From contig NZ_JALGBI010000004.1 of NCBI RefSeq assembly GCF_022809125.1, forward strand, positions 37,003 to 101,002: 64,000 nt of DNA, in the 5' to 3' direction. The notes beneath the pieces are model-generated. The model worked only from the letters and a program-made list of their open reading frames with translations, searched no databases and had not been told where the DNA came from. Position numbers and translations under genes: made by a program. The stretch comes from Variovorax terrae (GTDB lineage: Bacteria > Pseudomonadota > Gammaproteobacteria > Burkholderiales > Burkholderiaceae_C). This document shows positions 8,764 to 17,305 of this stretch, one piece after another. Numbering within the stretch: the first letter of the stretch is position 1; every line of letters begins with the position of its first letter.

Positions 8764-9930
8764 ATGTCTTACCCGATGCAATGCACTACCTCGCCCGCGC
8801 CCTTGCGGCACCGCGCCTGGCGCACACTGTCGCTGATGGCCGCCTGCCTGCTCGGCCTGCCGGTCGCGCAAGCCGGCGTGACCATCGCGCAGATCGTGCC
8901 CTTAAGTGGCCCGCTGGCGGGTCCTGGCATGACCTTCTCGGCCGGAGCAGCGGCCTGCATCGAGGATACCAACCGCAAAGGCGGCGTAGCTGGCAAGCCG
9001 GTGAAGTACGTGAAGGTGGACGACGGCTATGACCCGGCGCGATCGGTGGCCGCACTCGAGTCCCTGCTGGAGCGTCCCGACCGTCCTTCCGCGCTGCTGG
9101 TATTCGGCACCGCCAGTTCCCTGGCCGTGAGCAAACGGGCTGCCGAACTGAAAGCCGAATTACCGATCCTGCCCACAGGCAGCGGCGCGCGCAGCTTGCA
9201 GGAAAGCGAAGACCCCAACCTGTTCCATGTGCGGGCCGCCACGGCGGTCGAAGTCGACCGGCTCATCGCCGCGCACGCGATCACCGGCATCAAGTCCTTC
9301 GCGGTGATCTACCAAGATGACGCGTTGGGCCAGGACGGGTTGGCCGCTGCACGTGCCACGATGGCCCGCCTGGGCCTGCCGGCACCGCCAGCTGTCGGTT
9401 TCGCGCGCGGCACCAAGGACTTCGACACTGTTGCACGGCAGGTGGCCGGCGCGGCGGCGCAGGCTGTGCTGATCGTCGGGCCGGGGCCGGACATCGCGCG
9501 CTTTATCCAGAGCGCTCGCACAGCCCAGCTCACCGCCCGCCTGCTCGCGATCTCCAACCTCGAGCCCAGTCAGTTGGTGAAGACGGTAGGGACCGATGCG
9601 GCGCGCGGCATTTCCATCGCCCAGGTGTTTCCGGATCTGGTGCATCCCAGGCTGCCGCTCGCGCGGGAGTTCACCCGCATCGTAGGCGCCAGCCCTGATA
9701 CCGCCTTGCTGAACCCCTACGCCCTTGAAGGCTGCATCCAGGCGCTGACAGTGATCGAAGCAGCCCGTCGCACGCGCGACGGCAGTGGCCCCGCGTTGCG
9801 GCAGGCGCTGGAGAACTCCAGTCGCCTCGATCTGGGTGGTTACTTCCTGACGTTCAGCCGCGGTCGCCATGCGGGATCGAGCTTCGTCAACATCGGTGTG
9901 ATGGATCGCCAAGGGCAGCTGCGATTCTGA
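8764..9930 (+). CDS. Periplasmic ABC receptor, branched-chain amino acid type, without adjacent permease
   Basis: A 388-residue type I periplasmic-binding protein. A long N-terminus ends in a signal sequence (LSLMAACLLGLPVAQAG, near residues 21-37) and mature sequence starts ITIAQIVPLSGPLAGPGM-like. Residues around DDGYDPARSVAALESLLE match the hinge-proximal block of this family. No permease or ATPase genes accompany it; the following genes encode small envelope proteins and YceI. It could serve one of the other importers in the genome or act as a sensor subunit. Confidence 0.88.
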   Translation: MSYPMQCTTSPAPLRHRAWRTLSLMAACLLGLPVAQAGVTIAQIVPLSGPLAGPGMTFSAGAAACIEDTNRKGGVAGKPVKYVKVDDGYDPARSVAALESLLERPDRPSALLVFGTASSLAVSKRAAELKAELPILPTGSGARSLQESEDPNLFHVRAATAVEVDRLIAAHAITGIKSFAVIYQDDALGQDGLAAARATMARLGLPAPPAVGFARGTKDFDTVARQVAGAAAQAVLIVGPGPDIARFIQSARTAQLTARLLAISNLEPSQLVKTVGTDAARGISIAQVFPDLVHPRLPLAREFTRIVGASPDTALLNPYALEGCIQALTVIEAARRTRDGSGPALRQALENSSRLDLGGYFLTFSRGRHAGSSFVNIGVMDRQGQLRF

Positions 9931-9957
9931 GCAGTGCACACAGCAACAGGCTTGGAC

Positions 9958-10242
9958 ATGTTCGATTTCCTGATGAAGCGGCGGCTCTGTGCGATCGCTC
10001 CGCCACTTTCGACGCCACCCGACATGGCTTATCGCCTGCGCAGTTGGCCGCCGCTGAACGGCAGCGCGAGAACGGCCGGCGTGCTGCGCACGCTCACGCG
10101 CATGACCCTGGGGCCCATGTCCGCGCAACGGTTCGTGACTGGGTCGGGATTGACGCAGGCGGATGGCGAGCGGCTCCTGAAGAGGCTGGTGGACGCCGAC
10201 TATGTCGAGGAGATCGACATCAAGGCCTTTCGGAGAACATGA
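9958..10242 (+). CDS. Small protein of unknown function, possible winged-helix
   Basis: A protein of 94 residues (102 if an in-frame GTG at 9934 is used). The C-terminal part (MTLGPMSAQRFVTGSGLTQA and the following LLKRLVDADYVEEI) looks like a compact helix-turn-helix plus wing, but I do not recognise a family. The gene is tightly packed: 27 bases after the receptor stop and one base before the membrane-protein start. Coding potential is supported by this packing and by GC-rich third positions. Confidence 0.55.
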   Translation: MFDFLMKRRLCAIAPPLSTPPDMAYRLRSWPPLNGSARTAGVLRTLTRMTLGPMSAQRFVTGSGLTQADGERLLKRLVDADYVEEIDIKAFRRT

Positions 10243-10243
10243 C

Positions 10244-10984
10244 ATGAACGAGTTGCTGTCTCACCCCGCAATGCAGGCCGCGGTCGTGCCTTTTGTCGTG
10301 GCACTTGTCGTCGCTTCCTTTTGGCGCGGCCGCTTCGCGGCACTGGCCGTGACAGGCGGCTTTGCAGCCTGCGTGGCGTTCACCGTCGGCTGGGACCTGG
10401 AGCCGCTCTCATCCGCACGCAAGCTGGAGCTCGTTGTCGTCGCGGCCGGCGCCGTGTCGCTGGTGTTGGGCTTTCTGCCAGCACGACGCGGCCGTCTGCT
10501 CGGTGTCGTCCTGCCTGCTCTAGCCGCGACGGCTGCGTGCTGGGTCGGCTGGAATCTGATGAAGCAGATGGAAGTACCGAACATGCTGCTCGCGATTGCC
10601 GGCGCTGCGGTGTTCGTAGCTGCGCTCGTGTATCTCTCGAACGGCTTACCCGACGCGCGGATCGCGCAAGCCAGTGCCGCCGTGCTGGCATGGGCCGCGG
10701 GAGCCTTGGCACTGCTGGGCGCATCCGCGGTGCTTTCCCTCTTCAGCCTCTCGGCCGGGTCGGCCAGCGCCGCTGTGTTCGGCCTGCAACTGTTGCTGCG
10801 CCGACGCGACTTGCGGCCCTGGGACGCGTTGCCGGCGTCGGTCACCGCGGCGCTGGTCGCCTTGCTGTCCTGTCTGTCCGGTGGCGTGCCCTGGTACGCG
10901 CTGCTGCCTTTGCTGGCGGTGCCGCTGACGGGCCGGCTCGTCCTGAAATTCATCCCCCAACTTACCAACGGAGACCTTCCATGA
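10244..10984 (+). CDS. Multi-pass membrane protein of unknown function
   Basis: The ATG at 10244 gives 246 residues dominated by about seven or eight hydrophobic segments, with short arginine-rich turns such as LPARRGRLLG and LLLRRRDLRPWDALP that fit cytoplasmic loops. No catalytic motif or named family is recognised. Its stop overlaps the start of the YceI gene (ATGA at 10981-10984), so the two are probably translated together, which hints at a shared envelope or lipid-related role. Confidence 0.7.
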   Translation: MNELLSHPAMQAAVVPFVVALVVASFWRGRFAALAVTGGFAACVAFTVGWDLEPLSSARKLELVVVAAGAVSLVLGFLPARRGRLLGVVLPALAATAACWVGWNLMKQMEVPNMLLAIAGAAVFVAALVYLSNGLPDARIAQASAAVLAWAAGALALLGASAVLSLFSLSAGSASAAVFGLQLLLRRRDLRPWDALPASVTAALVALLSCLSGGVPWYALLPLLAVPLTGRLVLKFIPQLTNGDLP

Positions 10985-11571
10985 CGTTCGCACGTTCCCT
11001 CTTCACCATCGCCTTTCTTGGCGCCAATACCGCCTGGGCCGCCTCGCAGACCTACGTGCTCGACCCGCAGCACTCGTTCCCCCACTTCTCGATCAGTCAT
11101 CTCGACATGTCCACGATCCACGGCCGCTTCGACAAGATGAGCGGCAAGGTGGTGTACGACGCCGCGGCCAGGACGGGCGCCATCGACGTGAAGATCGCCA
11201 CCGCCTCGGTTACCACCGGCGATGGCGCGCGCTCCGACGGCAGTCGCAGCCGTGACGACCATCTGCGCTCGGCCGACTTCTTCAACGCTGCGGAATTCCC
11301 CGAGATGCACTACAAGTCCAGCAAGTTGAACTTCAACGGTGACAGGCTCGAAAGTGTGGACGGCACGCTGACGCTGCTGGGTGTTTCCAAGCCGGTGCGC
11401 ATGCAGGTCACGCACTTCAAGTGCGGCCCGAATCCGTTCAGCAAGAAAGCCATGTGCGGTGCCGATGCGGAGGCCACGGTCAAACGCACGGACTTCGGCA
11501 TGAGGTTCGGTGTGCCCGCCATCGCCGACGAAGTCAAGCTGCAAATCAACCTCGAGGCGTACCCCGAATGA
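10981..11571 (+). CDS. YceI-family periplasmic lipid-binding protein
   Basis: 196 residues: a signal peptide (LFTIAFLGANTAWAAS, ending near residue 21), then a YceI lipocalin-like barrel. Diagnostic blocks are YVLDPQHSFPHFSISHLDMS, DDHLRSADFFNAAEFPEM and DGTLTLLGVSKPVRM. YceI proteins bind polyisoprenoid or amphiphilic ligands in the periplasm. The start is fixed by the 4-base overlap with the preceding membrane gene, and its stop overlaps the start of the decayed aminotransferase by 4 bases (ATGA at 11568-11571). Confidence 0.93.
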   Translation: MTFARSLFTIAFLGANTAWAASQTYVLDPQHSFPHFSISHLDMSTIHGRFDKMSGKVVYDAAARTGAIDVKIATASVTTGDGARSDGSRSRDDHLRSADFFNAAEFPEMHYKSSKLNFNGDRLESVDGTLTLLGVSKPVRMQVTHFKCGPNPFSKKAMCGADAEATVKRTDFGMRFGVPAIADEVKLQINLEAYPE

Positions 11572-12241
11572 CCTCACTCGTGTTCGAACACACACCTGCC
11601 TATCCCGGCGACTCCATCCTCAGCCTGAACGAGGATTTCCATCGTGACCAGCGCATCGGCAAGGTCAACCTGAGCATAGGCATCTATTTCGATGACGCGG
11701 GCGGCTTCCGGTCCTTCGCGCCGTGCAGGAGGCCGAACGACGTCTAGGCGCAGAGCAGGGCGAAGGCCCGCGCCCCTATCTGCCGATGGCGGGCATTCCC
11801 GCGTACCGCGCGGCAGTGCAGGAGATCGTCTTCGGGGGCGATAGCGGCGCCCTGCGCGAGGGCCGGGTCGCCACCATCCAGACGCTGGGCGGCAGCGGCG
11901 CGCTCAAGGTGGGCAGCGATATCCTCAAGCGCCTGTTCCCCGATTCTGAGGTCTGGATCAGCGATCCGTCCTGGGAGAACCATCGCGTGGTCTTCGAGGG
12001 CTCGGGATTCAAGGTGAACACCTATCCCTACTACGACGGCGCGACGGGCGGCCTGTGCTTCGAGGACATGCTGCGAGCGCTGCGCGACATGCCGCCGCGC
12101 AGCATCGTTTGCTGCACGTCTTCTGCCACAACCCGACCGGCGTCGACCTGACTGCTTCGCAGCGGCCGGCTCTGCGTGGCCGGACTCAACCAACAGAACG
12201 TCGATGTCGTCGGAAGTTCAATCGCGGCCGTGCTGAAGTAG
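11568..12241 (+). pseudogene. tyrB: Decayed aromatic amino acid aminotransferase (copy 1)
   Basis: Remnant of a class I aminotransferase, clear by comparison with the copy at 55767-56962. The N-terminus (PGDSILSLNEDFHRDQRIGK) is in one frame and hits a stop at 11745-11747; from about 11715 the homology continues in the minus-one frame (AVQEAERRL, then YLPMAGIPAYRAAVQEIVFG). A second one-base loss near 12107 shifts frame again before CHNPTGVDLT. The sequence then jumps straight to the C-terminal LLRSGRLCVAGLNQQNVDVV, so roughly 180 codons are missing relative to copy 2. The lysine that would hold pyridoxal phosphate lies in the deleted part, so no active enzyme is possible. Confidence 0.9.
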
Positions 12242-13198
12242 CCTCTCGCGTGAATCCGTTCCTTCGTCACGCAGCACGGCAAGCACCGTAGCGACGTCCA
12301 CCGCCGACTCGTGGGCATGGAAGAGCGCTCCGATGGGAGGTAGTTCAATTCGCTCGCGCAGCCGCAGTTCCACCACCTCGCCGCGCTCGAGCAAGGCACC
12401 GGCCACCGATCGCGGCATCGCCGCCAGCGTGCGGCCATCGCTCGTGAGGCTGGGCAGTAGGTCTGGCGACATGCACTGGACGTCCGCGCGGCGCGGCGTG
12501 AAACCTGCCGTCTCGCAGGCCCGCGCAAAAGCGGCAGCGGTGCTGATCTGGCCCTGCGGCATGGACCATTCTGCGGTCGCCAGGTCCGCGAGGTCCACCG
12601 ACTTTCGGCGCGCCATGGGGTGGCGAGGGGTCGCCACCACGACCAGATCGTCTGCCAGCAACTCCTCGAACACGAGGCCCGGCGACGTTGACCGATCCGG
12701 TCGGCGCACCAGCGCCAGCTGAGCCTGCCCTCCCATCAGCTTGACCATGACGCTTTCCGGCAGGTCCTCGTCAACCAGGACCTTCAGGCCGCGAAGCCGG
12801 CTGCGCAGCTGCGCCAGCCGAGGACGCACGAGGCCCACCACCGCGGACGGAATCGCCGCGATCTGCAGCGGCCGTTGCTGTTGCGACGCCAGTGCGGCCA
12901 GCGCGTCAGCGCCATAGCGCATGCTGCCCAGCACCTGTCGCGATTGCTGGGCCAGCAGGTGGCCCGCGTCTGTTGCACGCAGTCCGCGGGAATGACGCTC
13001 GAACAGCTGCACTTCGAGCGTGCTTTCCAGCTCGCGCAGCATCTGGCTGGCGGCCGGTTGCGTGACGCCGACCTCCCGCGCTGCCTCGCCGAGGGTCGCG
13101 CAGCGCTCCAGTGCCGCAAGCAAGCGCAGGTGCCGCAGGCGCAGCCGCGCCACCATACGTTCCATTAGCACAGGGGCCGAGGGCAGCGTGCCAGCCAT
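12218..13198 (-). CDS. LysR-family transcriptional regulator
   Basis: 326 residues. The ATG at 13198 is preceded by AAGGAG five bases away. The helix-turn-helix is at about residues 20-60 (LRHLRLLAALERCATLGEAA, VTQPAASQMLRELE, FERHSRGLRATDAG), followed by a substrate-binding domain. It is divergent from the M20 amidohydrolase/Bug pair and probably controls it. Its last eight codons overlap the tail of the decayed aminotransferase on the other strand, so the natural C-terminus may have been altered when that gene collapsed. Confidence 0.9.
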   Translation of the reverse strand: MAGTLPSAPVLMERMVARLRLRHLRLLAALERCATLGEAAREVGVTQPAASQMLRELESTLEVQLFERHSRGLRATDAGHLLAQQSRQVLGSMRYGADALAALASQQQRPLQIAAIPSAVVGLVRPRLAQLRSRLRGLKVLVDEDLPESVMVKLMGGQAQLALVRRPDRSTSPGLVFEELLADDLVVVATPRHPMARRKSVDLADLATAEWSMPQGQISTAAAFARACETAGFTPRRADVQCMSPDLLPSLTSDGRTLAAMPRSVAGALLERGEVVELRLRERIELPPIGALFHAHESAVDVATVLAVLRDEGTDSRERLLQHGRD

Positions 13199-13270
13199 CA
13201 CGTCTCCTTATGGGTCGCTGATCAAGTGATTCGCCGCCACGCATGTGCCCGCCTAGACTCTCGTCGCAAC

Positions 13271-14482
13271 ATGAACAGCTTACTTCACATGACCGAGACC
13301 GCGATTCCTGAAGCCATTCTGGCACGGGAGTCAGAGATGCGCGCCCTGCGCCAGGACCTCCATGCCCACCCCGAACTGGGTTTCAAGGAGTCGCGCACCA
13401 GCAATCTTGTCGCCGAGCGCCTGCGGTTCTGGGGTTATGAGGTGCACCGCGGCCTGGGAGGCACGGGCGTCGTCGGAACGCTGACTTGTGGCAGCTCAGA
13501 GCGCCGCCTGGGTCTACGCGCTGATATGGACGCACTGCCGATCCAGGAAGCCGGCGATCGGCCCTACCGTAGCTTGCACGTCGGTTGCATGCACGCTTGC
13601 GGACACGATGGACACACGACGATGCTGCTGGCGGCTGCCTGTCACCTGGCCGCCACCCGCGATTTCGACGGTACCCTGCACCTGATCTTCCAGCCGGCCG
13701 AGGAAGGTCTGGGAGGAGGGCGCCGCATGATCGAAGACGGCCTGTTCGACCTGTTTCCGTGTGATGCGGTGTTCGCCATGCACAACGTGCCGGGCTTGCC
13801 GGCGGGGCGGTTCGGCTTTCGCGCCGGGCCATTCACGGCCTCGGCTGATACCGTGGTCATCACGGTGCATGGGCGCGGGGGCCATGCGGCGATGCCGGCC
13901 GAGACCGTGGACCCGGTCGTGGTCGGCAGCGCCATCGTAATGGCCCTGCAAACGGTGGTCTCGCGCAACGTGGCCTCCACCGATTCGGCGGTAGTGACGG
14001 TCGGCGCGTTCCAGGCGGGACAGGCCGCCAACGTGATTCCGGCCACGGCTTCGCTGCAATTGACCGTGCGCACGCACGACGCCGCGTTGCGCGAGCGCGT
14101 GCTGCGCCGCGTGCACGAGATTGCGCACGCGCAGGCCGAATCGTTCGGCGCACGGGCCGAGGTCGTGCACACGCCCGTATATCCGGTGCTGATCAACCAC
14201 GAGCGCGAGACCGAGTTCGCACGGCGCGTTGCGCTGGACTGGTTGGGCCCTGAAGGGTTGATCGCCGACCTGCCGTTGCAAACCGGGGCCGAAGACTTTG
14301 CGTACATGCTGGCGGCCCGGCCGGGCTGCTACTTCGTGATCGGCAACGGCGCTGGCGAAGGCGGCGCGGGCGCGCAGCCGCTGCACAGCCCGGCCTACGA
14401 CTTCAACGATGCGTGCTTGCCGATCGGCGCCGCTTTCTGGGCGCGCCTGGCGCGCCGCTACCTGGGCACCGAGCCGGCATGA
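13271..14482 (+). CDS. M20-family metallo-amidohydrolase (hippurate hydrolase-like)
   Basis: About 403 residues of the M20D type that cleaves N-acyl or N-aroyl amino acids. Visible motifs are RQDLHAHPELGFKESRTS, RADMDALPIQE, MHACGHDGHT (metal-binding Cys and His), IFQPAEEGLGGGRRMI (general-base Glu-Glu) and a C-terminal GAEDFAYML. The start is uncertain between 13226, 13271 and 13289, as none has a good ribosome site; family length favours 13271 or 13289. It is followed 37 bases later by a Bug receptor gene, suggesting uptake and hydrolysis of an acylated amino acid such as hippurate. Confidence 0.9.
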   Translation: MNSLLHMTETAIPEAILARESEMRALRQDLHAHPELGFKESRTSNLVAERLRFWGYEVHRGLGGTGVVGTLTCGSSERRLGLRADMDALPIQEAGDRPYRSLHVGCMHACGHDGHTTMLLAAACHLAATRDFDGTLHLIFQPAEEGLGGGRRMIEDGLFDLFPCDAVFAMHNVPGLPAGRFGFRAGPFTASADTVVITVHGRGGHAAMPAETVDPVVVGSAIVMALQTVVSRNVASTDSAVVTVGAFQAGQAANVIPATASLQLTVRTHDAALRERVLRRVHEIAHAQAESFGARAEVVHTPVYPVLINHERETEFARRVALDWLGPEGLIADLPLQTGAEDFAYMLAARPGCYFVIGNGAGEGGAGAQPLHSPAYDFNDACLPIGAAFWARLARRYLGTEPA

Positions 14483-14519
14483 TGCGCGCGGCCGCCCTCC
14501 AACTCTGAGGAGCCACCCC

Positions 14520-15482
14520 ATGAAACGAAGAACCTTCCTGGGCAGCAGCGCCGCGCTGCTGCCGCTTGCCGCGGCGGCGCAAGGCGCCGACACGCTGAGC
14601 ATCGTCGTGCCGTTTCCGGCCGGCGGTGTGTCGGACGTTTTTGCGCGCATCCTCGCCCCGAGGCTGGGGCGGCAACTCGGCAAGACAACCATCGTGGAGA
14701 ACGTTACCGGCGCCAGCGGCAGCCTAGCAGCCAACAAGGTGCTCAAGCGGGCAGATCAGGGCGACACCCTGTTCCTGGCATCGCCCACCGAGCTGATCCT
14801 GGCGCCCGCGACCCTGGCGGCCATTAAGTACAAGCCGTCCGACTTCCGGGTGGTCGCGCTGATCAGCCGCACGCCACTGGCTCTGTATGTGCGGGGCGAC
14901 CTACCCGCGCGCAGCATCGACGAGTTCGTTGCTTTCGCCAAGACCCGGTCACTCACCTATGGCAGCGTCGGAATAGGCTCGATCTATCACCTCGCGACCG
15001 AGGGCTTGCGGGAGGCGGCTGGCCTGCAGTTGACACACGTGCCGTATCGCGGCGGCATGCCGATGTTGCAGGATCTGCAGGGTGGATTGGTGGATTTGGC
15101 TTTGTTTCCTGCCGACGGCAATCTCGCGAAGATGGTGGCCGGCGGCAGGATGCGGGCTATCGGCGTCACCGGTGCGGCCCGCGTGCCGGCCTTTCCCGAT
15201 GTGCCAACCTTCGCGGAATCACGCTCGCTCGCGACTTTCAGCACCGTGGATGCCTGGGGAAGCGTAGCATTGCCGGCCGCCACGCCCGATCGCCTCGTGC
15301 GCGCCGTACACACTGCGGCCACGACGGTTCTGTCTGACATCGACGTCCGCAAGCAACTGGAAGCCGCCGCTGGCGGGCCGCTCGCGCCCCTGCTGAACCT
15401 CGAGCAGCTCGCAGCGTTCTACGCGGCCGAGGTCGCAAAGTTCACCACCGCCGTGAGACGCGCGAAGCTGGACTCGGCCTGA
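14520..15482 (+). CDS. Bug-type (TctC-like) periplasmic solute-binding protein
   Basis: 320 residues. Signal peptide of the RRTFLG type (residues 3-22), then the Bug start IVVPFPAGGVSDVFARILAP. The family blocks YGSVGIGSIYHLATEGL, HVPYRGGMPMLQDL and FPDVPTFAESRSL are present. GAGG stands 9 bases before the ATG. Bug proteins are extracytoplasmic receptors of tripartite tricarboxylate transporters, but most are orphans with diverse carboxylate ligands. None of the TctAB membrane genes is nearby. It sits behind the M20 amidohydrolase, so an acylated amino acid or its carboxylate product is a reasonable ligand guess. Confidence 0.93.
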   Translation: MKRRTFLGSSAALLPLAAAAQGADTLSIVVPFPAGGVSDVFARILAPRLGRQLGKTTIVENVTGASGSLAANKVLKRADQGDTLFLASPTELILAPATLAAIKYKPSDFRVVALISRTPLALYVRGDLPARSIDEFVAFAKTRSLTYGSVGIGSIYHLATEGLREAAGLQLTHVPYRGGMPMLQDLQGGLVDLALFPADGNLAKMVAGGRMRAIGVTGAARVPAFPDVPTFAESRSLATFSTVDAWGSVALPAATPDRLVRAVHTAATTVLSDIDVRKQLEAAAGGPLAPLLNLEQLAAFYAAEVAKFTTAVRRAKLDSA

Positions 15483-15764
15483 AGCCGCAGATGCGGGACC
15501 GTGTGTCACGTACTTGCGCATGGTCCGCTCGATCTGGTTCCAGGCCTGCTGGTAGAGCTTCCGGGCTGGGGCACGATGTTGGCCAGATTGAGGCTCTCGG
15601 CCATGCCTTCCGGGGTGCTCATGTCCATGTGACCAAGGTCATAGGGGAGGGTCCCTCCCGGGGCCTGTTTGCAGTTCGTTAGCTTAAGCAATCAATGACG
15701 TTGGCTGCGGCGACCGGCCACCAAGCAAAGCGGGCGCTCCTCGCAGTCACCGAGAGGAGTCCCT
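15483..15764. other. Non-coding stretch with unidentified gene debris
   Basis: No intact gene. On the minus strand between about 15510 and 15660, GHMDMSTPEGMAESLNLANI followed after a one-base frame change by ARKLYQQAWNQIERTMRKYV reads like real protein sequence, but I cannot name the family. It lies directly beside the dead insertion sequence, so it may be the flank of the insertion or a second decayed gene. Confidence 0.35.
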
Positions 15765-16022
15765 CCGATACCCGCAGCATCGCTTCCAACGGATACGGCC
15801 TGCGCCCGCGGCCGGCCACCGGGTAGTGCGGCTCGATGACCTACAGCAGTGCCTTTCACGGCACCACCCGCTCCATCTCCTCAAGGAAGACCTCGCGCCT
15901 TGTCTTCCTCCTCTAGCCCGCGTACTCCGCGTCAGCAAAACTGATTTGGCTCATTGCTGCGACTCCTTTGCAGGTTCAACGTCTCGCGGCATGTTCGTGG
16001 ACTTGTTCAGAGGTTCCCTAGA
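15765..16022 (-). mobile_element. Remnant of an IS5-type insertion sequence (transposase N-terminus and one end)
   Basis: Reading the minus strand from the ATG at 15954 gives MSQISFADAEYAG, then TRREVFLEEMERVVP, then IEPHYPVAGRGRRPYPLEAM, which is the N-terminus of an IS5-family transposase. The frame is interrupted by three in-frame stop codons and ends abruptly near 15765. Upstream of the start, the segment around 16000-16022 reads (minus strand) GGGAACCTCTGAACAAGTCC, which resembles the terminal repeat of such elements. The other end is missing. The element is immobile. Confidence 0.8.
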
Positions 16023-16138
16023 GGGTGGATCGCTCCATCCTCGTTCCTTGCTTTGTCTCTCGGCCCCCTCTGCCGAAATCGTGGTGGCACGCAAGTGCCA
16101 TTGCGCGCTGAGTTGATCTTTAGCAAGTTGCATTCAGA

Positions 16139-16167
16139 AGAAAAAGAAAAAGTGGCAGTTTAGCCAC
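16139..16167 (-). terminator. Candidate rho-independent terminator, minus strand
   Basis: GTGGC (16152-16156) pairs with GCCAC (16163-16167) around a six-base loop. On the minus strand the hairpin is followed by a long T-rich run interrupted by single Cs (down to about 16139). The stem is short, so this is moderate evidence. It would shield the region from transcription entering from the right. Confidence 0.45.
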
Positions 16168-16321
16168 AAAGAAAAAGGTTGGAACCCAGAGAAATCTTCG
16201 AAAGCGAGCCTTTCACCTTCGTGATCAAAGGGACAATTTTGCTGTGCTGGACGAGACGAGAGGTGCATGTGATGCGCCTGTCAATTGGGTTCCGCGCACC
16301 ACCCAAAGGAGACATTTCATA

Positions 16322-17287
16322 ATGAACCGGTTCCTCCGAGATTCGCTGCTCAGCCTCGCCCTTGCTGGCACTCTTGCACCCCCCGTTCTGGCCGCCGATG
16401 TTCGCGTCAGCGTCACGGCAATCGTTGATCATCCAGCGCTCGACGCTGCTCGCAAGGGCGTGACGGACGAACTAGCGGACGCTGGCTTCGTGAATGGCAA
16501 GAACCTGAAGCTGGAATACCAAAGTGCTCAGGGCAACACGGCGACCGCTGCACAGATCGCCCGCAAGTTCGCCGGCGACAAGCCGAACGTCATTGTGGCC
16601 GTGTCCACCCCCTCGGCGCAGACGGCGCTTGCCGCCACTCGCGATATTCCGATCGTGTTCAGTGCAGTCACCGATCCCGTGGCCGCCAAGCTGGTGAAGT
16701 CCTGGGACGCTACGGGCGGCAATGTGACCGGCGTGTCCGACCTTCCGTCCCTGGAGAAGCATCTGGCGGTAGTGCGGCAGGCAATGCCTGCGTCCAAGCG
16801 AATCGGCGTGATCTACAGCCCGGGTGAAGCAAACTCCGTGGCTGCGATCGCTGAACTCAAGAAGCTGGCGGCGCCTGCTGGCATCACGGTCGTTGAAGCG
16901 GCAGCACCCCGCACGGTAGACGTAGCCAGCGCCGCCCAGAGTTTGATCGGAAAAGTGGACGTGTTCTATGAACCGACCGACAACAACGTGACCTCTGCCT
17001 TTGAGGCGCTGGCAAAGGTCGCAGACCAAGGCAAAGTGCCGCTGATCTCGGCAGACCCTTCGGTCGCGACGCGCGGCGCTGCGATCGGCGTCGGCACCAA
17101 CTACTATGACCTCGGCCGCCAGACTGGCAAGTTGGTGGTGCGCATCCTGAAGGGAGAGGCTCCAGGAAAGATCGCGTCCCAGGTGAGCACGAAGCTGGAG
17201 ATGCATGTGAGCAAAAGCGCGGCACAGCGGCAAGGCCTGATGCTGTCAGAAGACTTCCTCAAGTCAGCAACCAAGGTCGTTGACTAA
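16322..17287 (+). CDS. ABC transporter substrate-binding protein (COG2984/TrpX-like)
   Basis: Start at the ATG preceded by AAGGAG ten bases upstream, giving 321 residues; the frame is open from 16244 but lacks a better start. Signal peptide LLSLALAGTLAPPVLAA, then VSVTAIVDHPALDAARKGV and the VIVAVSTPSAQTALAATRDI block typical of the COG2984 receptors, which are paired with COG4120 permeases and COG1101 ATPases as here. Related systems include the predicted tryptophan/tyrosine transporters of the TrpXYZ group, but the ligand is not established. Confidence 0.88.
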   Translation: MNRFLRDSLLSLALAGTLAPPVLAADVRVSVTAIVDHPALDAARKGVTDELADAGFVNGKNLKLEYQSAQGNTATAAQIARKFAGDKPNVIVAVSTPSAQTALAATRDIPIVFSAVTDPVAAKLVKSWDATGGNVTGVSDLPSLEKHLAVVRQAMPASKRIGVIYSPGEANSVAAIAELKKLAAPAGITVVEAAAPRTVDVASAAQSLIGKVDVFYEPTDNNVTSAFEALAKVADQGKVPLISADPSVATRGAAIGVGTNYYDLGRQTGKLVVRILKGEAPGKIASQVSTKLEMHVSKSAAQRQGLMLSEDFLKSATKVVD

Positions 17288-17305
17288 TGGCGAGGCGGGG
17301 ATCTC

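Noticed and set aside
9160..10245. Long minus-strand open frame of 361 codons.
   Set aside because: It is antisense to the receptor gene and the small gene that follows, rich in Arg, His and Gln as expected for a GC-rich shadow frame, and matches no family.
10321..10980. N-terminal extension of the YceI frame.
   Set aside because: The extension runs through the membrane-protein gene in another frame and has shadow composition; the signal peptide starts at 10981.
16168..16321. Riboswitch upstream of the COG2984-type ABC operon.
   Set aside because: Small stems such as GGTT-GG-AACC occur, but I could not fit any known aptamer consensus.
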